This document shows positions 16,897 through 26,559 of a stretch of 64,000 nt of DNA, in pieces. The notes beneath the pieces were generated by a model, which searched no databases, had not been told where the DNA came from, and saw only the letters and a program-made list of their open reading frames with translations. The position numbers were made by a program, and so were the translations under genes. Positions within the stretch are counted from its first letter, which is position 1. Each line of letters begins with the position of its first letter. Source of the DNA: Thermomonas sp. (GTDB lineage Bacteria; Pseudomonadota; Gammaproteobacteria; Xanthomonadales; Xanthomonadaceae); NCBI RefSeq assembly GCF_023953935.1, contig NZ_JAMLIW010000005.1:62001-126000 (forward strand), in the 5' to 3' direction.

Positions 16897-19641
16897 ATGA
16901 ACCGCCTCGTCCTGATCGACGGCTCGTCCTACCTGTACCGCGCCTTCCACGCGCTGCCGCCGCTGAGCAATGCCGACGGCGAGCCGACCGGCGCGCTGTT
17001 CGGAGTGGTCAACATGCTGCGCGCGCACCTGAAGGAAGCGCCCGAGCACATCGCCTTCGTCATCGACGCGCCGGGAAAGACCTTCCGCGACGATTTGTAT
17101 CCACAGTACAAGGCCAACCGTCCACCGATGCCCGACGACCTGCGCGCGCAGGTCGAACCGATGCTGGCGCTGGTCGAAGCGCTGGGCATCCCGATCCTGC
17201 GCGTGCCCGGTGTCGAGGCCGACGACGTGATCGGCACGCTGGCCCTGCAGGGCGCGGCGGCCGGCATCGATGTCACCATTTCCACAGGCGACAAGGACTT
17301 TGCCCAGCTGGTGCGCCCCGGCGTGCGGCTGGTCAACACCATGACCGGCAGCCGGATGGATTCGGATGCGGCGGTGCAGGAAAAGTATGGCGTGCGCGCC
17401 GAGCAGATCGTCGATTTCCTCGCCCTGATGGGCGACAAGGTCGACAACGTCCCCGGCGTGGAAAAATGCGGGGAAAAGACGGCGGCGAAATGGCTGGCCG
17501 AATACGCCAGCCTCGACGGCGTCATCGCCCACGCCGACGACTTCAAGGGCAAGATCGGCGAACACCTGCGCGCGGCGCTGCCGCGGCTGCCGCTCAACCG
17601 CACGCTGGTGACGATCAAGACCGACGTGGCGCTGCCACAAGGACCGACACAGCTCGTACTGCGACCCGCCGACCGCGACGCGCTGCGCGCGCTGTATTCC
17701 CGCTACGGCTTCCAGCAGGCGCTGCGCGAGCTGGACAACCCGCACGCTGGCCGTGGCGCCAACGGGAAGCCGCCGACGAGCCGGATCGAGCATCCCGCTG
17801 CCGCCCCTGCCCTCAACCCCGCGCTGGCCGCACCCGGCGACTACGAAACCGTGCTCACGCCGGCGCAACTGGCGGCGTGGGTCGAACGCCTCGACGCCGC
17901 CGCCGAATTCGCCTTCGACACCGAAACCGATTCCCTAGACCCGCTGCGCGCCAATCTGGTCGGCCTGAGCCTGAGCGTCGAGCCCGGCCGGGCGTGCTAC
18001 ATCCCGCTGGCGCATGTCTATCCTGACGCGCCCAAGCAGCTCGAACGCGACGCGGTGCTGGCCGCGCTGCGCCCGCTGCTGGAAGCCCCCGGCAAGCGCA
18101 AGCTGGCGCAGAACGGCAAGTACGACATCCACGTGCTGCACCGCTACGCCATCGCGGTGGCCGGCTACGCCGACGACACCCTGCTGCAAGGCTTCGTGCT
18201 CGACGCCGGGCTGGCGCGCAACGATCTGGATTCGCTGGCCAAGCGCCACCTCGGCTACGACACCCTGCGCTACGAGGACGTGGCCGGCAAGGGCGCCAAG
18301 GCGATTCCGTTTACCAGCGTGTCCGTCGAAGAGGCCACCCGCTATTCCGGCGAGGATGCCGATATCACCTTGCGCCTGCACCGCACCCTGCGACCGCGCC
18401 TCGAAGCCGAACCGGCGCTGCTGTCGGTGTACCGCGACATCGAAATGCCGCTGGTGCCGGTGCTGGCGCGGGTGGAGGAAAACGGCGTGCTGATCGACGT
18501 GGCCGAGCTGCGCCGGCAGTCGGCCGATCTGTCGCGGCGGATGCTGGCCGCGCAGCAGCAGGCGTATGCCCTGGCCGGGCGCAGCTTCAACCTGGATTCG
18601 CCCAAGCAGCTGGGCGCGTTGCTGTTCGACGAACTGAAGCTGCCGGCGCGGGTGAAAACGCCCGGCGGCGCGCCCTCGACCAACGAGGAGGCGCTGGAAG
18701 CGATCGCCGACCAGCACGAACTGCCGCGGCTGATCCTCGACTACCGCGGCCTGGCCAAGCTGCGCAGCACCTACACCGACAAGCTGCCGGAGATGGTCAA
18801 TCCCGCCACCGGCCGCGTCCACACCAGCTACCACCAGGTCGGCGCGGCGACCGGGCGGCTGTCCTCGTCCGACCCCAACCTGCAGAACATCCCCACCCGC
18901 AGCGAAGACGGCCGCCGCATCCGCACCGCCTTCATCGCGCCGCCCGGACGCAAGCTGGTGGCCTTCGACTATTCGCAGGTCGAATTGCGGATCATGGCCC
19001 ACCTGTCCGGCGACGCGGCCCTGCTGCGCGCCTTCGCGCACGGCGACGACATCCACCGCGCCACCGCCGCCGAGGTGTTCGGCAAACCCATCGCCGAGGT
19101 CAGCAGCAGCGAACGGCGCGCCGCCAAGGCCATCAACTTCGGCCTGATGTACGGCATGGGCGCGTTCGGGCTGGCGCGCCAGCTCGGGGTTTCGCGCACC
19201 GACGCGCAGGACTACATCGCGCTGTATTTCAGCCGCTATCCCGGCGTCCATGAATTCATGGAGCGCACCCGCCGTCAGGTCCGCGAGCACGGCTTTGTGG
19301 AAACCGTGTTCGGACGCCGGCTCAACCTCGACGCCATCCATTCCCGCAGCGCCGCCCAGCGCGCCGGCGCCGAGCGCGCCGCGATCAACGCACCGATGCA
19401 GGGCACCGCCGCCGACATCATCAAGCGAGCCATGGTGTCCGTCGACGGCTGGCTGGCTGACCACCGGGCGCGGGCGCTGATGATCATGCAGGTGCACGAT
19501 GAGCTGGTATTCGAAGTCGATGCCGATTTCGTTCCGGAGCTGGTGGCGGCAGTCACCACGCGGATGCAAGCGGCGGCCGAGTTGCGGGTGCCGCTGGTGG
19601 TGGATTCTGGCGCGGGTGACAACTGGGACGAGGCGCATTGA
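16897..19641 (+). CDS. polA: DNA polymerase I
   Basis: A 914-residue enzyme that removes RNA primers and fills gaps. All three domains are intact. The 5' nuclease domain (1-about 290) starts LVLIDGSSYLYRAFHAL, with VEADDVIGTLA and STGDKDFAQLV. The 3'-5' proofreading domain (about 320-500) has D341 and E343 in DTETDS, plus NGKYDIHVL and YSGEDADI. The polymerase domain (about 520-914) has motif A D691 (DYSQVELRI), motif B (RRAAKAINFGLMYG) and motif C D868 (VHDELVFEV). It is transcribed away from the broken ABC exporter and is followed by a candidate sRNA. Confidence 0.97.
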   Translation: MNRLVLIDGSSYLYRAFHALPPLSNADGEPTGALFGVVNMLRAHLKEAPEHIAFVIDAPGKTFRDDLYPQYKANRPPMPDDLRAQVEPMLALVEALGIPILRVPGVEADDVIGTLALQGAAAGIDVTISTGDKDFAQLVRPGVRLVNTMTGSRMDSDAAVQEKYGVRAEQIVDFLALMGDKVDNVPGVEKCGEKTAAKWLAEYASLDGVIAHADDFKGKIGEHLRAALPRLPLNRTLVTIKTDVALPQGPTQLVLRPADRDALRALYSRYGFQQALRELDNPHAGRGANGKPPTSRIEHPAAAPALNPALAAPGDYETVLTPAQLAAWVERLDAAAEFAFDTETDSLDPLRANLVGLSLSVEPGRACYIPLAHVYPDAPKQLERDAVLAALRPLLEAPGKRKLAQNGKYDIHVLHRYAIAVAGYADDTLLQGFVLDAGLARNDLDSLAKRHLGYDTLRYEDVAGKGAKAIPFTSVSVEEATRYSGEDADITLRLHRTLRPRLEAEPALLSVYRDIEMPLVPVLARVEENGVLIDVAELRRQSADLSRRMLAAQQQAYALAGRSFNLDSPKQLGALLFDELKLPARVKTPGGAPSTNEEALEAIADQHELPRLILDYRGLAKLRSTYTDKLPEMVNPATGRVHTSYHQVGAATGRLSSSDPNLQNIPTRSEDGRRIRTAFIAPPGRKLVAFDYSQVELRIMAHLSGDAALLRAFAHGDDIHRATAAEVFGKPIAEVSSSERRAAKAINFGLMYGMGAFGLARQLGVSRTDAQDYIALYFSRYPGVHEFMERTRRQVREHGFVETVFGRRLNLDAIHSRSAAQRAGAERAAINAPMQGTAADIIKRAMVSVDGWLADHRARALMIMQVHDELVFEVDADFVPELVAAVTTRMQAAAELRVPLVVDSGAGDNWDEAH

Positions 19642-19824
19642 GCCGCGTGACGGGCATCGCAAATCCGGAAACCGTGACTTCGTTCACATGCATTTCGCAG
19701 CGCGAGCGCTGACGCGGGCTGGCCGGCAAAATGCAATGAATGCATCCTGAATCGTTATGTAAAAACAGCGAATTCTTCACGAACCATCCATGCTTGACGT
19801 GGTCTCATTACCCGTGACAGGTGC

Positions 19825-19943
19825 AACGCCTGTTGCAGATCACTACCCCTCCCCTGGTGTGATCGACTGGAAGGAACAGGCCCTCCCCAACCTGCCTTCC
19901 CCCCCCAGCCCCACGGTCTTCCCCAGGCCGTGGGGTTTTTATT
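19825..19943 (+). ncRNA. Candidate sX13-like small RNA downstream of polA
   Basis: The 403-base gap after polA has no ORF but holds about 119 bases that fold into successive stem-loops, several with C-rich loops. GCAAC/GTTGC is a small 5' stem. GATCAC/GTGATC closes a loop with ACCCCTCCCC. CAGG/CCTG closes a loop with CCCTCCCC. A terminator stem, CCCCACGG/CCGTGGGG (19909-19916 with 19928-19935), has CCCC in its loop and is followed by TTTTTATTT. C-rich loops and a place next to polA are what I recall for Xanthomonas sX13, and polA-adjacent sRNAs also occur in E. coli (Spot 42) and Pseudomonas (ErsA). TTGACG at 19794 may be a -35 box; the -10 box is unclear. The stretch 19642-19793 shows nothing else. 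Confidence 0.6.
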
Positions 19944-19994
19944 TCTGCCGTCGCACGGACGCATCTACGGCGCGAGCCTGAAGCCAAGCCAACA

Positions 19995-20022
19995 AAAAGG
20001 CCCGGCAGTGCCGGGCCTTTCT
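19995..20022 (-). terminator. Terminator of the first autotransporter gene
   Basis: An AAAGGCCCGGC/GCCGGGCCTTT hairpin (11 bp, 2-base loop) with T on the minus-strand 3' side, 25 bases after the autotransporter stop. It can also act on plus-strand transcripts. Confidence 0.85.
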
Positions 20023-20042
20023 GCATTGCGATGGAACGGTTG

Positions 20043-23000
20043 GATTACCAGGAGTAGCGGAACGAGGCCTGGCCGCCCAGCACGCTGTCGTAGCTGCCAC
20101 CGTCGGTCCAGTTGCCGCCGATCGTGAAGCCGAACCCGCCGCGCTCCACGCCCACGCCAAACTCGGCCATGAACGCGCTGCCGTTCACCCACGTGTCACC
20201 GTGGAACACCCCGCCAATGGTGTACTCGCTCGCACCGCGCGAGTTGTGCACCCAGTTCAGCGAGCCGTACGGCGTCCAGCGGAAGTCACCGCTCTCGATC
20301 TGCGTGTTGAAGTCCACGCCCACCCGACCGCGGTTGTAGTGACCGCCGCCCAGCACCAGATTCGCATACTGGCCATGGTAGGCGTCGATCTCATCCACCT
20401 GCGTCCAGGTGTACTGGATCTGCGGCACGATGTTGATGTTGCCCACCTTGAACTCGTAGCCGCCTTCCAGGCTCACCGCGTTGGTGTGCACGCGCGACTG
20501 CAGGACGCCGCCGACCGAGGTCGAGTACACGTCCGCCGCCATCTTCCGCGCCGTCAGGTCCACGTACCAGCCATTGGGCACATACCAGGTCAGGTACATG
20601 CCGAAGGTCATGCCGTCCATCCGGTTGGTGCCCACGCCCGGGTTGTCCAGACGCTGGCGCGAGTCCGCGTTGCCCAGCACCACGCCCGCGTGCAGGTTGC
20701 TCCACAGGTTCGCGTTCACGCCCACCTCGGTGCCCCAGCTCGCCTGACGGTAGTCGAAGTTCCCGCCCTGGCCGAAGTTGTGCGCGTTGTGGCCCGGGTT
20801 CACGTCGCCGGTCTCGGTGTAGTAGCGCACGTACGCGCTCATCACCTTGCCCGCGTCGCCGTACGGGTTCACGCCCAGACGCTGGCGGAACGTGCCCACC
20901 TGCGCGTTCATGAAGTTCGCCGCACCCTGCGCCGTCAGCGCCGCGATCGAACCGGTGTCGTTCAGGCCGTTCACGTCCAGATTGATCGAGAACACGTCAT
21001 CCACCGTGTTGGTGGCGTCGATCGCGCTGCTGATCGTCAGGTCCACGTCGATGAAGTTCAGCGGGTAGTTGTAGTTCAGCAGGGTGCCCGGGGCGAAGTT
21101 GCTCGCCACCGAGTTGCCGGTGATCCACGCAAACGGGATCGTCATGTGCTGGGTGATCGGGAACATCGGGAAGTTCACGTTCACCGTCTGCACCGCGTTT
21201 GCCGTCATGTCACCGATCACGTACAGGCTGTCCGCCGTCAGCGCCACCTGGTTCACGTCGATGTTCAGCGAACCCACGCCGCCCAGCACCGGACCCACGG
21301 TCAGGGCGTCGTTCACGTGGTTGTCCACCATGTCGATGGTGCCGTTGTTGGTCACCGTGCCGTTCACGCCCGCATCGATGTAGTTGAACAGGCCGTTGGC
21401 GAACACCGTGCCGCCGTTCACGAACGCATTGATGCCCGCACCCATGGCGATCGTGCCCGTGTTCAGGTGAACTTCGCCGCCGGCCACGGTGAGGAACGTG
21501 TCATCGCCGTCGCCGAAGCCGATCGCCGCCTGGCTGACGATGACATCGCCCGCGTTGCGCAGGTAGTCATTGCCCAGACCGAAGTCGCTGGTGTAGGTGC
21601 CGCTGGCATCCCACACGCCGGTCGCGTTGTTGTAGAACGCATCGTCGCCGTCGAACAGATTGATCGCGCCGGTGATCGTGCCGCTGTTGTTGATGGTGTT
21701 GATCACGTTCGAGCCGTACACCGCCCAAGCCTGACCGTCCGGACCGAACGCCTGGATGGTGCCGCCGGCCGCGTTGTTCAGCGTGCTGGTGCCCAGCGGG
21801 GCTTCCATCTTGACCGCCGCCGCGAAGGTGCCAAGCACGTCCATCGTCGCCGTGATGTCGCCGCTGTTGTTCACCACCACGTCGCCAACGGCCGAGTAGG
21901 CGTTGACGCCGTAGGCGTAGTTGTAGGCCGAGACCGCGATGTTGCCGCCGTTGCTCACCGTGGTGTCGCCGCCGGCCGAACGCGCGTCGATGCCGTAGGA
22001 AACGAAGTAGGAGCTCGCCGTGATGTCGCCGCTGCTGGTCACGGTGGTGCCGCCGGCGCCGGTCGAACTGGCGAAGATGCCGTTGCCGTACTTGGCGCCA
22101 CCGTCAGCGGTGATGGTGCCGCTGTTGTCGACCACCACCGTATCGCCCAGCGCCACGATGCCGTAGGCCTTGTCGCCGTACAGCGGCGCCGTCGATGCCG
22201 GGAAGCTCGTCGCCGTGATGTCGCCGGCGTTGGTGACGGTCGTCGTCCCCGTCGGCGCATTGGCGAAGATGCCGAACGCATACTTGCCGCCCGATTCGGC
22301 CAGGATGTCGCCGCTCGCCGCATTGGTCACGGTGACGTCGCCCACGCCCGCGTAGGCCGCGATGCCGTACGCGCGGCCCGCATCGCTGTGCGCGGTGATG
22401 CCGCCGGAGTTGCCCACGGTGACGTTGCCCATCACGGAGTACGCATCCACGCCGTGGCTGTAATACCCCGTTGCAAGCACGGTGCCGCTGTTGGTCACCG
22501 CGACGTCGCCGGCGGCCTGCGCCCAGATGGCCTTCGCGTAGTTGTTGGCCGAGGTGGCGGTGATCGCGCCGCTGTTGCTCACCGTGGCGTTGCCCGCCGC
22601 GGCAAAGGCGTCGATGCCGATCGCGTAGTAAGCGCCGATGCCAAGGTAAGTGCTGGTGGCGTCGATGGTGCCGGCGTTGGTGACGATGGCATCGCCGTCC
22701 GCCGAGTTCGCCAGAATGCCCAGACCCTGGTAGTAGGCCGTGCTGTCGATGCTGCCGGTGGCGGTGTTGGTGACGGTGACGTCGCCGTAGCCAGCGGCGC
22801 GGACGCCGTAGGAATAGTAATAGCCGGTCGCGGTGATGGCGCCCGAGTTGGTGACGTTCACGGTGCCGACAGCGCCAAGCAGACCATTGAGCGTGTCGAC
22901 GCCGAAGGCGTTGTCGGCCGTCACGGTGATGGCGCCGCTGTTGGTGACATCCACGGTGCCGGCGAGGGTGTTGACCACCGCGTACAGGCCGATGGCTTCG

Positions 23001-23227
23001 CCACCGAAGCCGTTGACGCTGACGTCGATGTCGCCGCTGTTGTCGATCGCCGCGCTGTCCACGCCGTAGACCTGGATGCCGCCGCCGAACATGCCGGCGG
23101 CGTTGCTGGTGGCGGTGATGTCACCCGAGTTGGTGACGCTGACATCCGTGCCGTAGGCGAAGATGCCCTCGACCAGACCGCCGCCCAGCGAATCGACGGT
23201 GATGTCGCCGCTGTTGTCCACCGTCGC
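20043..23227 (-). repeat. Long direct repeat, copy 1 (3' part of autotransporter 1)
   Basis: About 3185 bases that appear identical to 28895-32079 (constant offset 8852). Both copies give the same peptides in all frames I compared, including non-coding ones, so identity is at DNA level. Identity starts 2 bases beyond the stop codon and ends in mid-passenger; beyond that, similarity continues with scattered differences to about 23385. Confidence 0.9.
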
Positions 23228-24478
23228 GTCGGTGGCCGCCGAGGCGTAAATGCCCAGCGCGCTGCCGGCACCGCCGGTCTGCGCGCTCAGCGCGCCGGAG
23301 TTGGTGATCGTCACCTCATCAAGCAGGCTGTAGCCATGGATCGCGGTGGCGTTGCCGCCAAAGCTGTAGGAATCGATCGCGCCGCTGTTGTCGATGGTGA
23401 CGGTAGCGGAAACCGAATAGGCGTAGATGCCCCGCGAGTAGGTATTGAAGGAATAGGTGTCGATCGCGCCGCTGTTGGTGACGGTGGCATCGCCATCGGC
23501 GTAGACATTGATGCCGATGGAGGCACCACCGGCGTCGGTGCTGATGGCCGCATCGTTGGTGACGGTGGCGTTGCCAAGCAAGGAGGTGGCCGTCAAGCCA
23601 TACGCAACACCAAGTAAGCCGAAGGAATCGATGGCGCCGGTGTTGGTGATGGTCACATCGCCCAGGCCGAGGCCGAAGATGCCCTGCGCATTGCCCAACC
23701 CAGTCGCATCGATCGCGCCGCTGTTGGTGATGGTCTGGTCGCCCAGGCTGGCCGAATAAATCCCGGTCGCGGAGTTGTTGTTGGACGTTGCCGTGATGTC
23801 GCCGTTGTTGACGACGGTCGAACCACCGGCGCCGCTGTACAGGTACATGCCGTAGGCCCAGTTGACCGCGGTGGCACTGATATCGCCATCGTTGTCGATC
23901 ATGATCGAACCGTTGTACGCCTTGCCGACGATGCCGATGGCCGAGCCGCCGCCGGTATTGGTGGTGACGAGGTCGGCGCTGTTGGTGATGCTCAGGTCGG
24001 CATAGGCATTGGCATAGATGTTGAACGCGTTGCCCGAGGTGGCATTGGCGGTGAGATCCCCGCTGTTGGTAATGGTGACGTCACCCGGCTGGCTGCCGGA
24101 AACACCCGTACTGACAACCAGGATATTGATCGGCCAAGCACCGCTGTCATTCTGCGCCGTGCTGTTGTTGAGCACGATGTCACCCGGCTGGATGATCGGC
24201 GGGATCGCGGTCGGCGTCACCGTCGCCACGAGACCTTGCCCCTGCGGCACCAACGACAGATCCTGCACGGCCGCAAAATCGATCGCGGCGCGCTGCAGCT
24301 GCAGCGCATGTGCGACCGGCACCTTGTGAGCGGCGGCCGCGGCGGTGCCGCTGGTGGCGCCCAGCGCCAGGGTCAGCGCCGAGGCGGCCAGCACCGAGCG
24401 CACGGCGCGGGTCATGGCGGATTGCTTGATGGTGCGGGCAGCCTTGGCCGACCGCGTGACGTTCCGGTTGTCGTTCAT
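20045..24478 (-). CDS. Large type Va autotransporter with NSG-repeat passenger (paralogue 1)
   Basis: A 1477-residue surface protein. ATG 24478 is chosen over an upstream in-frame ATG because an AGGAG site precedes it and the paralogue starts with the same MNDNRNVTRSA. A long signal peptide (to about residue 48, ending TAAAAA) is followed by a passenger of more than two dozen degenerate units, with the core VTNSGDITA or variants every 20-30 residues and linkers such as AYGIYAYS. This predicts a long beta-helix. The last 280 or so residues are a 12-strand-type autotransporter barrel (from about LGVNPYGDAGKVMSAYV) ending FRYSW. No protease motif is visible in the passenger, so adhesion or matrix binding is more likely (inference). 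The 3' 3.2 kb matches paralogue 2; about 850 bases of passenger (23386-24240) are unique. Confidence 0.9.
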   Translation of the reverse strand: MNDNRNVTRSAKAARTIKQSAMTRAVRSVLAASALTLALGATSGTAAAAAHKVPVAHALQLQRAAIDFAAVQDLSLVPQGQGLVATVTPTAIPPIIQPGDIVLNNSTAQNDSGAWPINILVVSTGVSGSQPGDVTITNSGDLTANATSGNAFNIYANAYADLSITNSADLVTTNTGGGSAIGIVGKAYNGSIMIDNDGDISATAVNWAYGMYLYSGAGGSTVVNNGDITATSNNNSATGIYSASLGDQTITNSGAIDATGLGNAQGIFGLGLGDVTITNTGAIDSFGLLGVAYGLTATSLLGNATVTNDAAISTDAGGASIGINVYADGDATVTNSGAIDTYSFNTYSRGIYAYSVSATVTIDNSGAIDSYSFGGNATAIHGYSLLDEVTITNSGALSAQTGGAGSALGIYASAATDATVDNSGDITVDSLGGGLVEGIFAYGTDVSVTNSGDITATSNAAGMFGGGIQVYGVDSAAIDNSGDIDVSVNGFGGEAIGLYAVVNTLAGTVDVTNSGAITVTADNAFGVDTLNGLLGAVGTVNVTNSGAITATGYYYSYGVRAAGYGDVTVTNTATGSIDSTAYYQGLGILANSADGDAIVTNAGTIDATSTYLGIGAYYAIGIDAFAAAGNATVSNSGAITATSANNYAKAIWAQAAGDVAVTNSGTVLATGYYSHGVDAYSVMGNVTVGNSGGITAHSDAGRAYGIAAYAGVGDVTVTNAASGDILAESGGKYAFGIFANAPTGTTTVTNAGDITATSFPASTAPLYGDKAYGIVALGDTVVVDNSGTITADGGAKYGNGIFASSTGAGGTTVTSSGDITASSYFVSYGIDARSAGGDTTVSNGGNIAVSAYNYAYGVNAYSAVGDVVVNNSGDITATMDVLGTFAAAVKMEAPLGTSTLNNAAGGTIQAFGPDGQAWAVYGSNVINTINNSGTITGAINLFDGDDAFYNNATGVWDASGTYTSDFGLGNDYLRNAGDVIVSQAAIGFGDGDDTFLTVAGGEVHLNTGTIAMGAGINAFVNGGTVFANGLFNYIDAGVNGTVTNNGTIDMVDNHVNDALTVGPVLGGVGSLNIDVNQVALTADSLYVIGDMTANAVQTVNVNFPMFPITQHMTIPFAWITGNSVASNFAPGTLLNYNYPLNFIDVDLTISSAIDATNTVDDVFSINLDVNGLNDTGSIAALTAQGAANFMNAQVGTFRQRLGVNPYGDAGKVMSAYVRYYTETGDVNPGHNAHNFGQGGNFDYRQASWGTEVGVNANLWSNLHAGVVLGNADSRQRLDNPGVGTNRMDGMTFGMYLTWYVPNGWYVDLTARKMAADVYSTSVGGVLQSRVHTNAVSLEGGYEFKVGNINIVPQIQYTWTQVDEIDAYHGQYANLVLGGGHYNRGRVGVDFNTQIESGDFRWTPYGSLNWVHNSRGASEYTIGGVFHGDTWVNGSAFMAEFGVGVERGGFGFTIGGNWTDGGSYDSVLGGQASFRYSW

Positions 24479-24608
24479 CTGTATCACCCACTCCTGATTG
24501 TTGTGTCTTCGTGAAGACCGGCAGAACACCTGCATCGGCCTGGCCAGCTAAATCCAGCGGAACGCAAACCCCCTAGAGACACGCTCCCGTCGCCATTGTT
24601 CAATGGAC

Positions 24609-24649
24609 CTGTGCGCGTTGTCAAATTTTTCTGTGCGCGGTGTTAAATT
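24609..24649 (-). promoter_or_regulatory. Tandem 19-bp direct repeats with 22-bp spacing upstream of autotransporter 1
   Basis: On the minus strand AATTTAACACCGCGCACAG is followed, 22 bases on, by AATTTGACAACGCGCACAG (17 of 19 identical). The spacing is two DNA turns, as for tandem binding of a dimeric activator such as an OmpR-type regulator. The second copy contains TTGACA. It lies about 130-170 bases before the start codon, in the 334-base gap 24479-24812. The paralogue's upstream region lacks it. Confidence 0.5.
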
Positions 24650-24728
24650 CCTCTTAAGGCAGCGCTGGGGAAATTCGCGTTGCCGGACGGCGCCCGCGCT
24701 CCAAGCCTGCTCCTCAAGCCTGCTTCCC

Positions 24729-24762
24729 AAACGAACGGCCCGCTCGCGCGGGCCGTTCGTTT
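24729..24762 (-). terminator. Terminator of the M4 protease gene
   Basis: A perfect 15-bp stem (24729-24743 with 24748-24762; AAACGAACGGCCCGC and its complement) and a 4-base loop, 50 bases after the protease stop. It ends in TTT on both strands, so it may work both ways. The rest of the gap 24479-24812 holds the autotransporter upstream region. Confidence 0.85.
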
Positions 24763-24812
24763 GCTTGACCGCCAATCCCGCCCTGAATGCTGCCGGGGCG
24801 GGCGGGTGTTTC

Positions 24813-26540
24813 TCAGCGGCGACGCTGCGGCAACGGCTGCTGCACAACCGGGGCGGCGTTCACGTTCACGGCCGCCCACGCCGCATTGACGGCGTTGTAC
24901 TCCGCCGAACCCGCGCCATACAGCGTGGACGCAGCGGCCAGCGTGCCGGTGCGTGCCTGCGCATAGTTGGTGCTGGAGGTGAACTGGGTGGTCAGGGCCA
25001 CATACCAGATCGCGGCGGCCTTGTCCTTGCCGATCCCGGTCAGCCCGATGTTGCCGTTGCACACCAACGAGGACGGGGTCAGGTTGGCCCAAGTGCCGGC
25101 GCCGAAGCCCGCCGGAACCACCGCGCCTTCCGCCAGCAGGTAGAAGAAGTGGTTGGCCACGCCGGAGCTGTAGTGCACGTCGAGGCTGCCCAGCGAGCCG
25201 CTGTAGCAGTCCGGGGAGTACGTGGAACCGTACTTGCTGTCCAGGCTCGGCTTGAACATCCAGCGGATGGCTTCGGACATGGTGGAGTTGTTCGGGAACA
25301 GCTCCTCGCCCATCACGTAGTCGCCCGGATCGGACGCGTTGTTGGCGTAGAACTCGACCATGGTGCCGAAGATGTCGGAGGTGGCTTCATTCAGGCCGCC
25401 CGATTCACCCGAGTAGGTGAGGTTGGCCGTGCGGCTGGTGACACCGTGCGACATTTCATGGCCGGCCACGTCGAGCGACACCAGCGGATAGATGGTCGCG
25501 CCGTTGTCGCCATCGCCGAAGGTCATGCAGTAGCAGCCGTCGCTCCAGAACGCGTTGCCGTAGTTGTTGCCGTAGTGCACGCGGCTGATCGCGCCGGTGC
25601 CGATGCCGTCGATGCCGTTGCGGCTGTGCTTGTTCTTGTAGTAGTCCCAGGTCATGGCGATGCCGTAGTGGGCATCGACGGCGACGGTGGCGCGATTGCT
25701 GAGCGTGCCGCTGCCCCAGGCGTTGTCGGCATCGGTGAACACGTCACCCATGCTGTTGCCGGTCTTGTTGTTCATGTCGTGGGTGGCGTTGTAGCCGGCC
25801 GAGCTGCCGCGGGTGCGGTCGACCATCTGGTAGAAGCTGCCGCAGTTGGTGGTGCCGATGGTCACGCTGCCCAGGAACAGGGACGCGCCGGTCCCGGTTG
25901 CTGCCGCCGGTGAAGTGCAGGTGCCGCCGCCTTGGCGGCCCGGGCCCGGACGCGCGGCGCCGGTGGAAGCGGTGCGGTTGGTGTGGATGTCATCCCAGCG
26001 ATCCAGGATCTTGCCGCTGTTGGCATCGACGATGTAGTGCATGCGGGTCGGGGTCTGGTCCTGCTTGATCCCTTCGTAGACCACGTCGTGCGCAAGCACC
26101 GGGGTGGCGCCACGGGCGTAGATCACCATCCGCGAGGTCGGGACGCCGCTGAAGCGCATGCCGAACTTCGCGCCGGCTTCGACGATCGCCTGGTCGGCGC
26201 TGATGCGCGGGGTCAGGTTCGGGCGCGCGGCGCTTTGCAGGGTCTGGCTGACGCCGGTCAGCTGGCCGTTGCGCGAATGCATGATGAAATCGCCGCCGAG
26301 CACCGGCAGGCCGTTCCAGGTGCGGTCATAGCGGACGTGCTCGGTGCCAAGGCGGTCGACGACCACGTCGCGGACGACGAAACGATCGCCGGCATTGCTG
26401 TGCAGAATGGCTGGCTGCGCGCTGACGAGCGCATTGGCGCGGTTGACGATATCGGCGCGGTTGCCGTTGGCGGCCTGGGCCGGAGCAAAGGCAAGGGCGG
26501 AGGCAATGGCAAGACCCAACAGACTGGCTTGAAGCTTCAT
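24813..26540 (-). CDS. Secreted M4 (thermolysin-like) zinc metalloprotease
   Basis: A 575-residue preproenzyme. ATG 26540 follows a GGAGAACG site and gives the signal peptide MKLQASLLGLAIASALAFA; the frame is open further upstream but out of context. An FTP/PepSY-type propeptide (about 25-220) precedes the catalytic domain. The zinc site is H361 and H365 in GHEMSHGVT, with the third ligand E385 in GGLNEATSD, 24 residues on, exactly as in thermolysin. H in DVHYSSGVANHFF is the transition-state His. It probably degrades extracellular protein or matures surface proteins; its place between two autotransporters makes these possible substrates (inference). It starts 20 bases after the preceding gene. 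Confidence 0.93.
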   Translation of the reverse strand: MKLQASLLGLAIASALAFAPAQAANGNRADIVNRANALVSAQPAILHSNAGDRFVVRDVVVDRLGTEHVRYDRTWNGLPVLGGDFIMHSRNGQLTGVSQTLQSAARPNLTPRISADQAIVEAGAKFGMRFSGVPTSRMVIYARGATPVLAHDVVYEGIKQDQTPTRMHYIVDANSGKILDRWDDIHTNRTASTGAARPGPGRQGGGTCTSPAAATGTGASLFLGSVTIGTTNCGSFYQMVDRTRGSSAGYNATHDMNNKTGNSMGDVFTDADNAWGSGTLSNRATVAVDAHYGIAMTWDYYKNKHSRNGIDGIGTGAISRVHYGNNYGNAFWSDGCYCMTFGDGDNGATIYPLVSLDVAGHEMSHGVTSRTANLTYSGESGGLNEATSDIFGTMVEFYANNASDPGDYVMGEELFPNNSTMSEAIRWMFKPSLDSKYGSTYSPDCYSGSLGSLDVHYSSGVANHFFYLLAEGAVVPAGFGAGTWANLTPSSLVCNGNIGLTGIGKDKAAAIWYVALTTQFTSSTNYAQARTGTLAAASTLYGAGSAEYNAVNAAWAAVNVNAAPVVQQPLPQRRR

Positions 26541-26559
26541 GGTGCGTTCTCCGTGTTGA

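Noticed and set aside
20201-23617. 1138-codon plus-strand open frame (and a 1660-codon one at 28687-33669) rich in Val, His, Arg and Asp
   Set aside because: These are antisense shadows of the autotransporter repeats; long open frames arise because GGC/GAC/ACC-rich repeats lack stops in the complementary frame. Composition is unlike any known protein.
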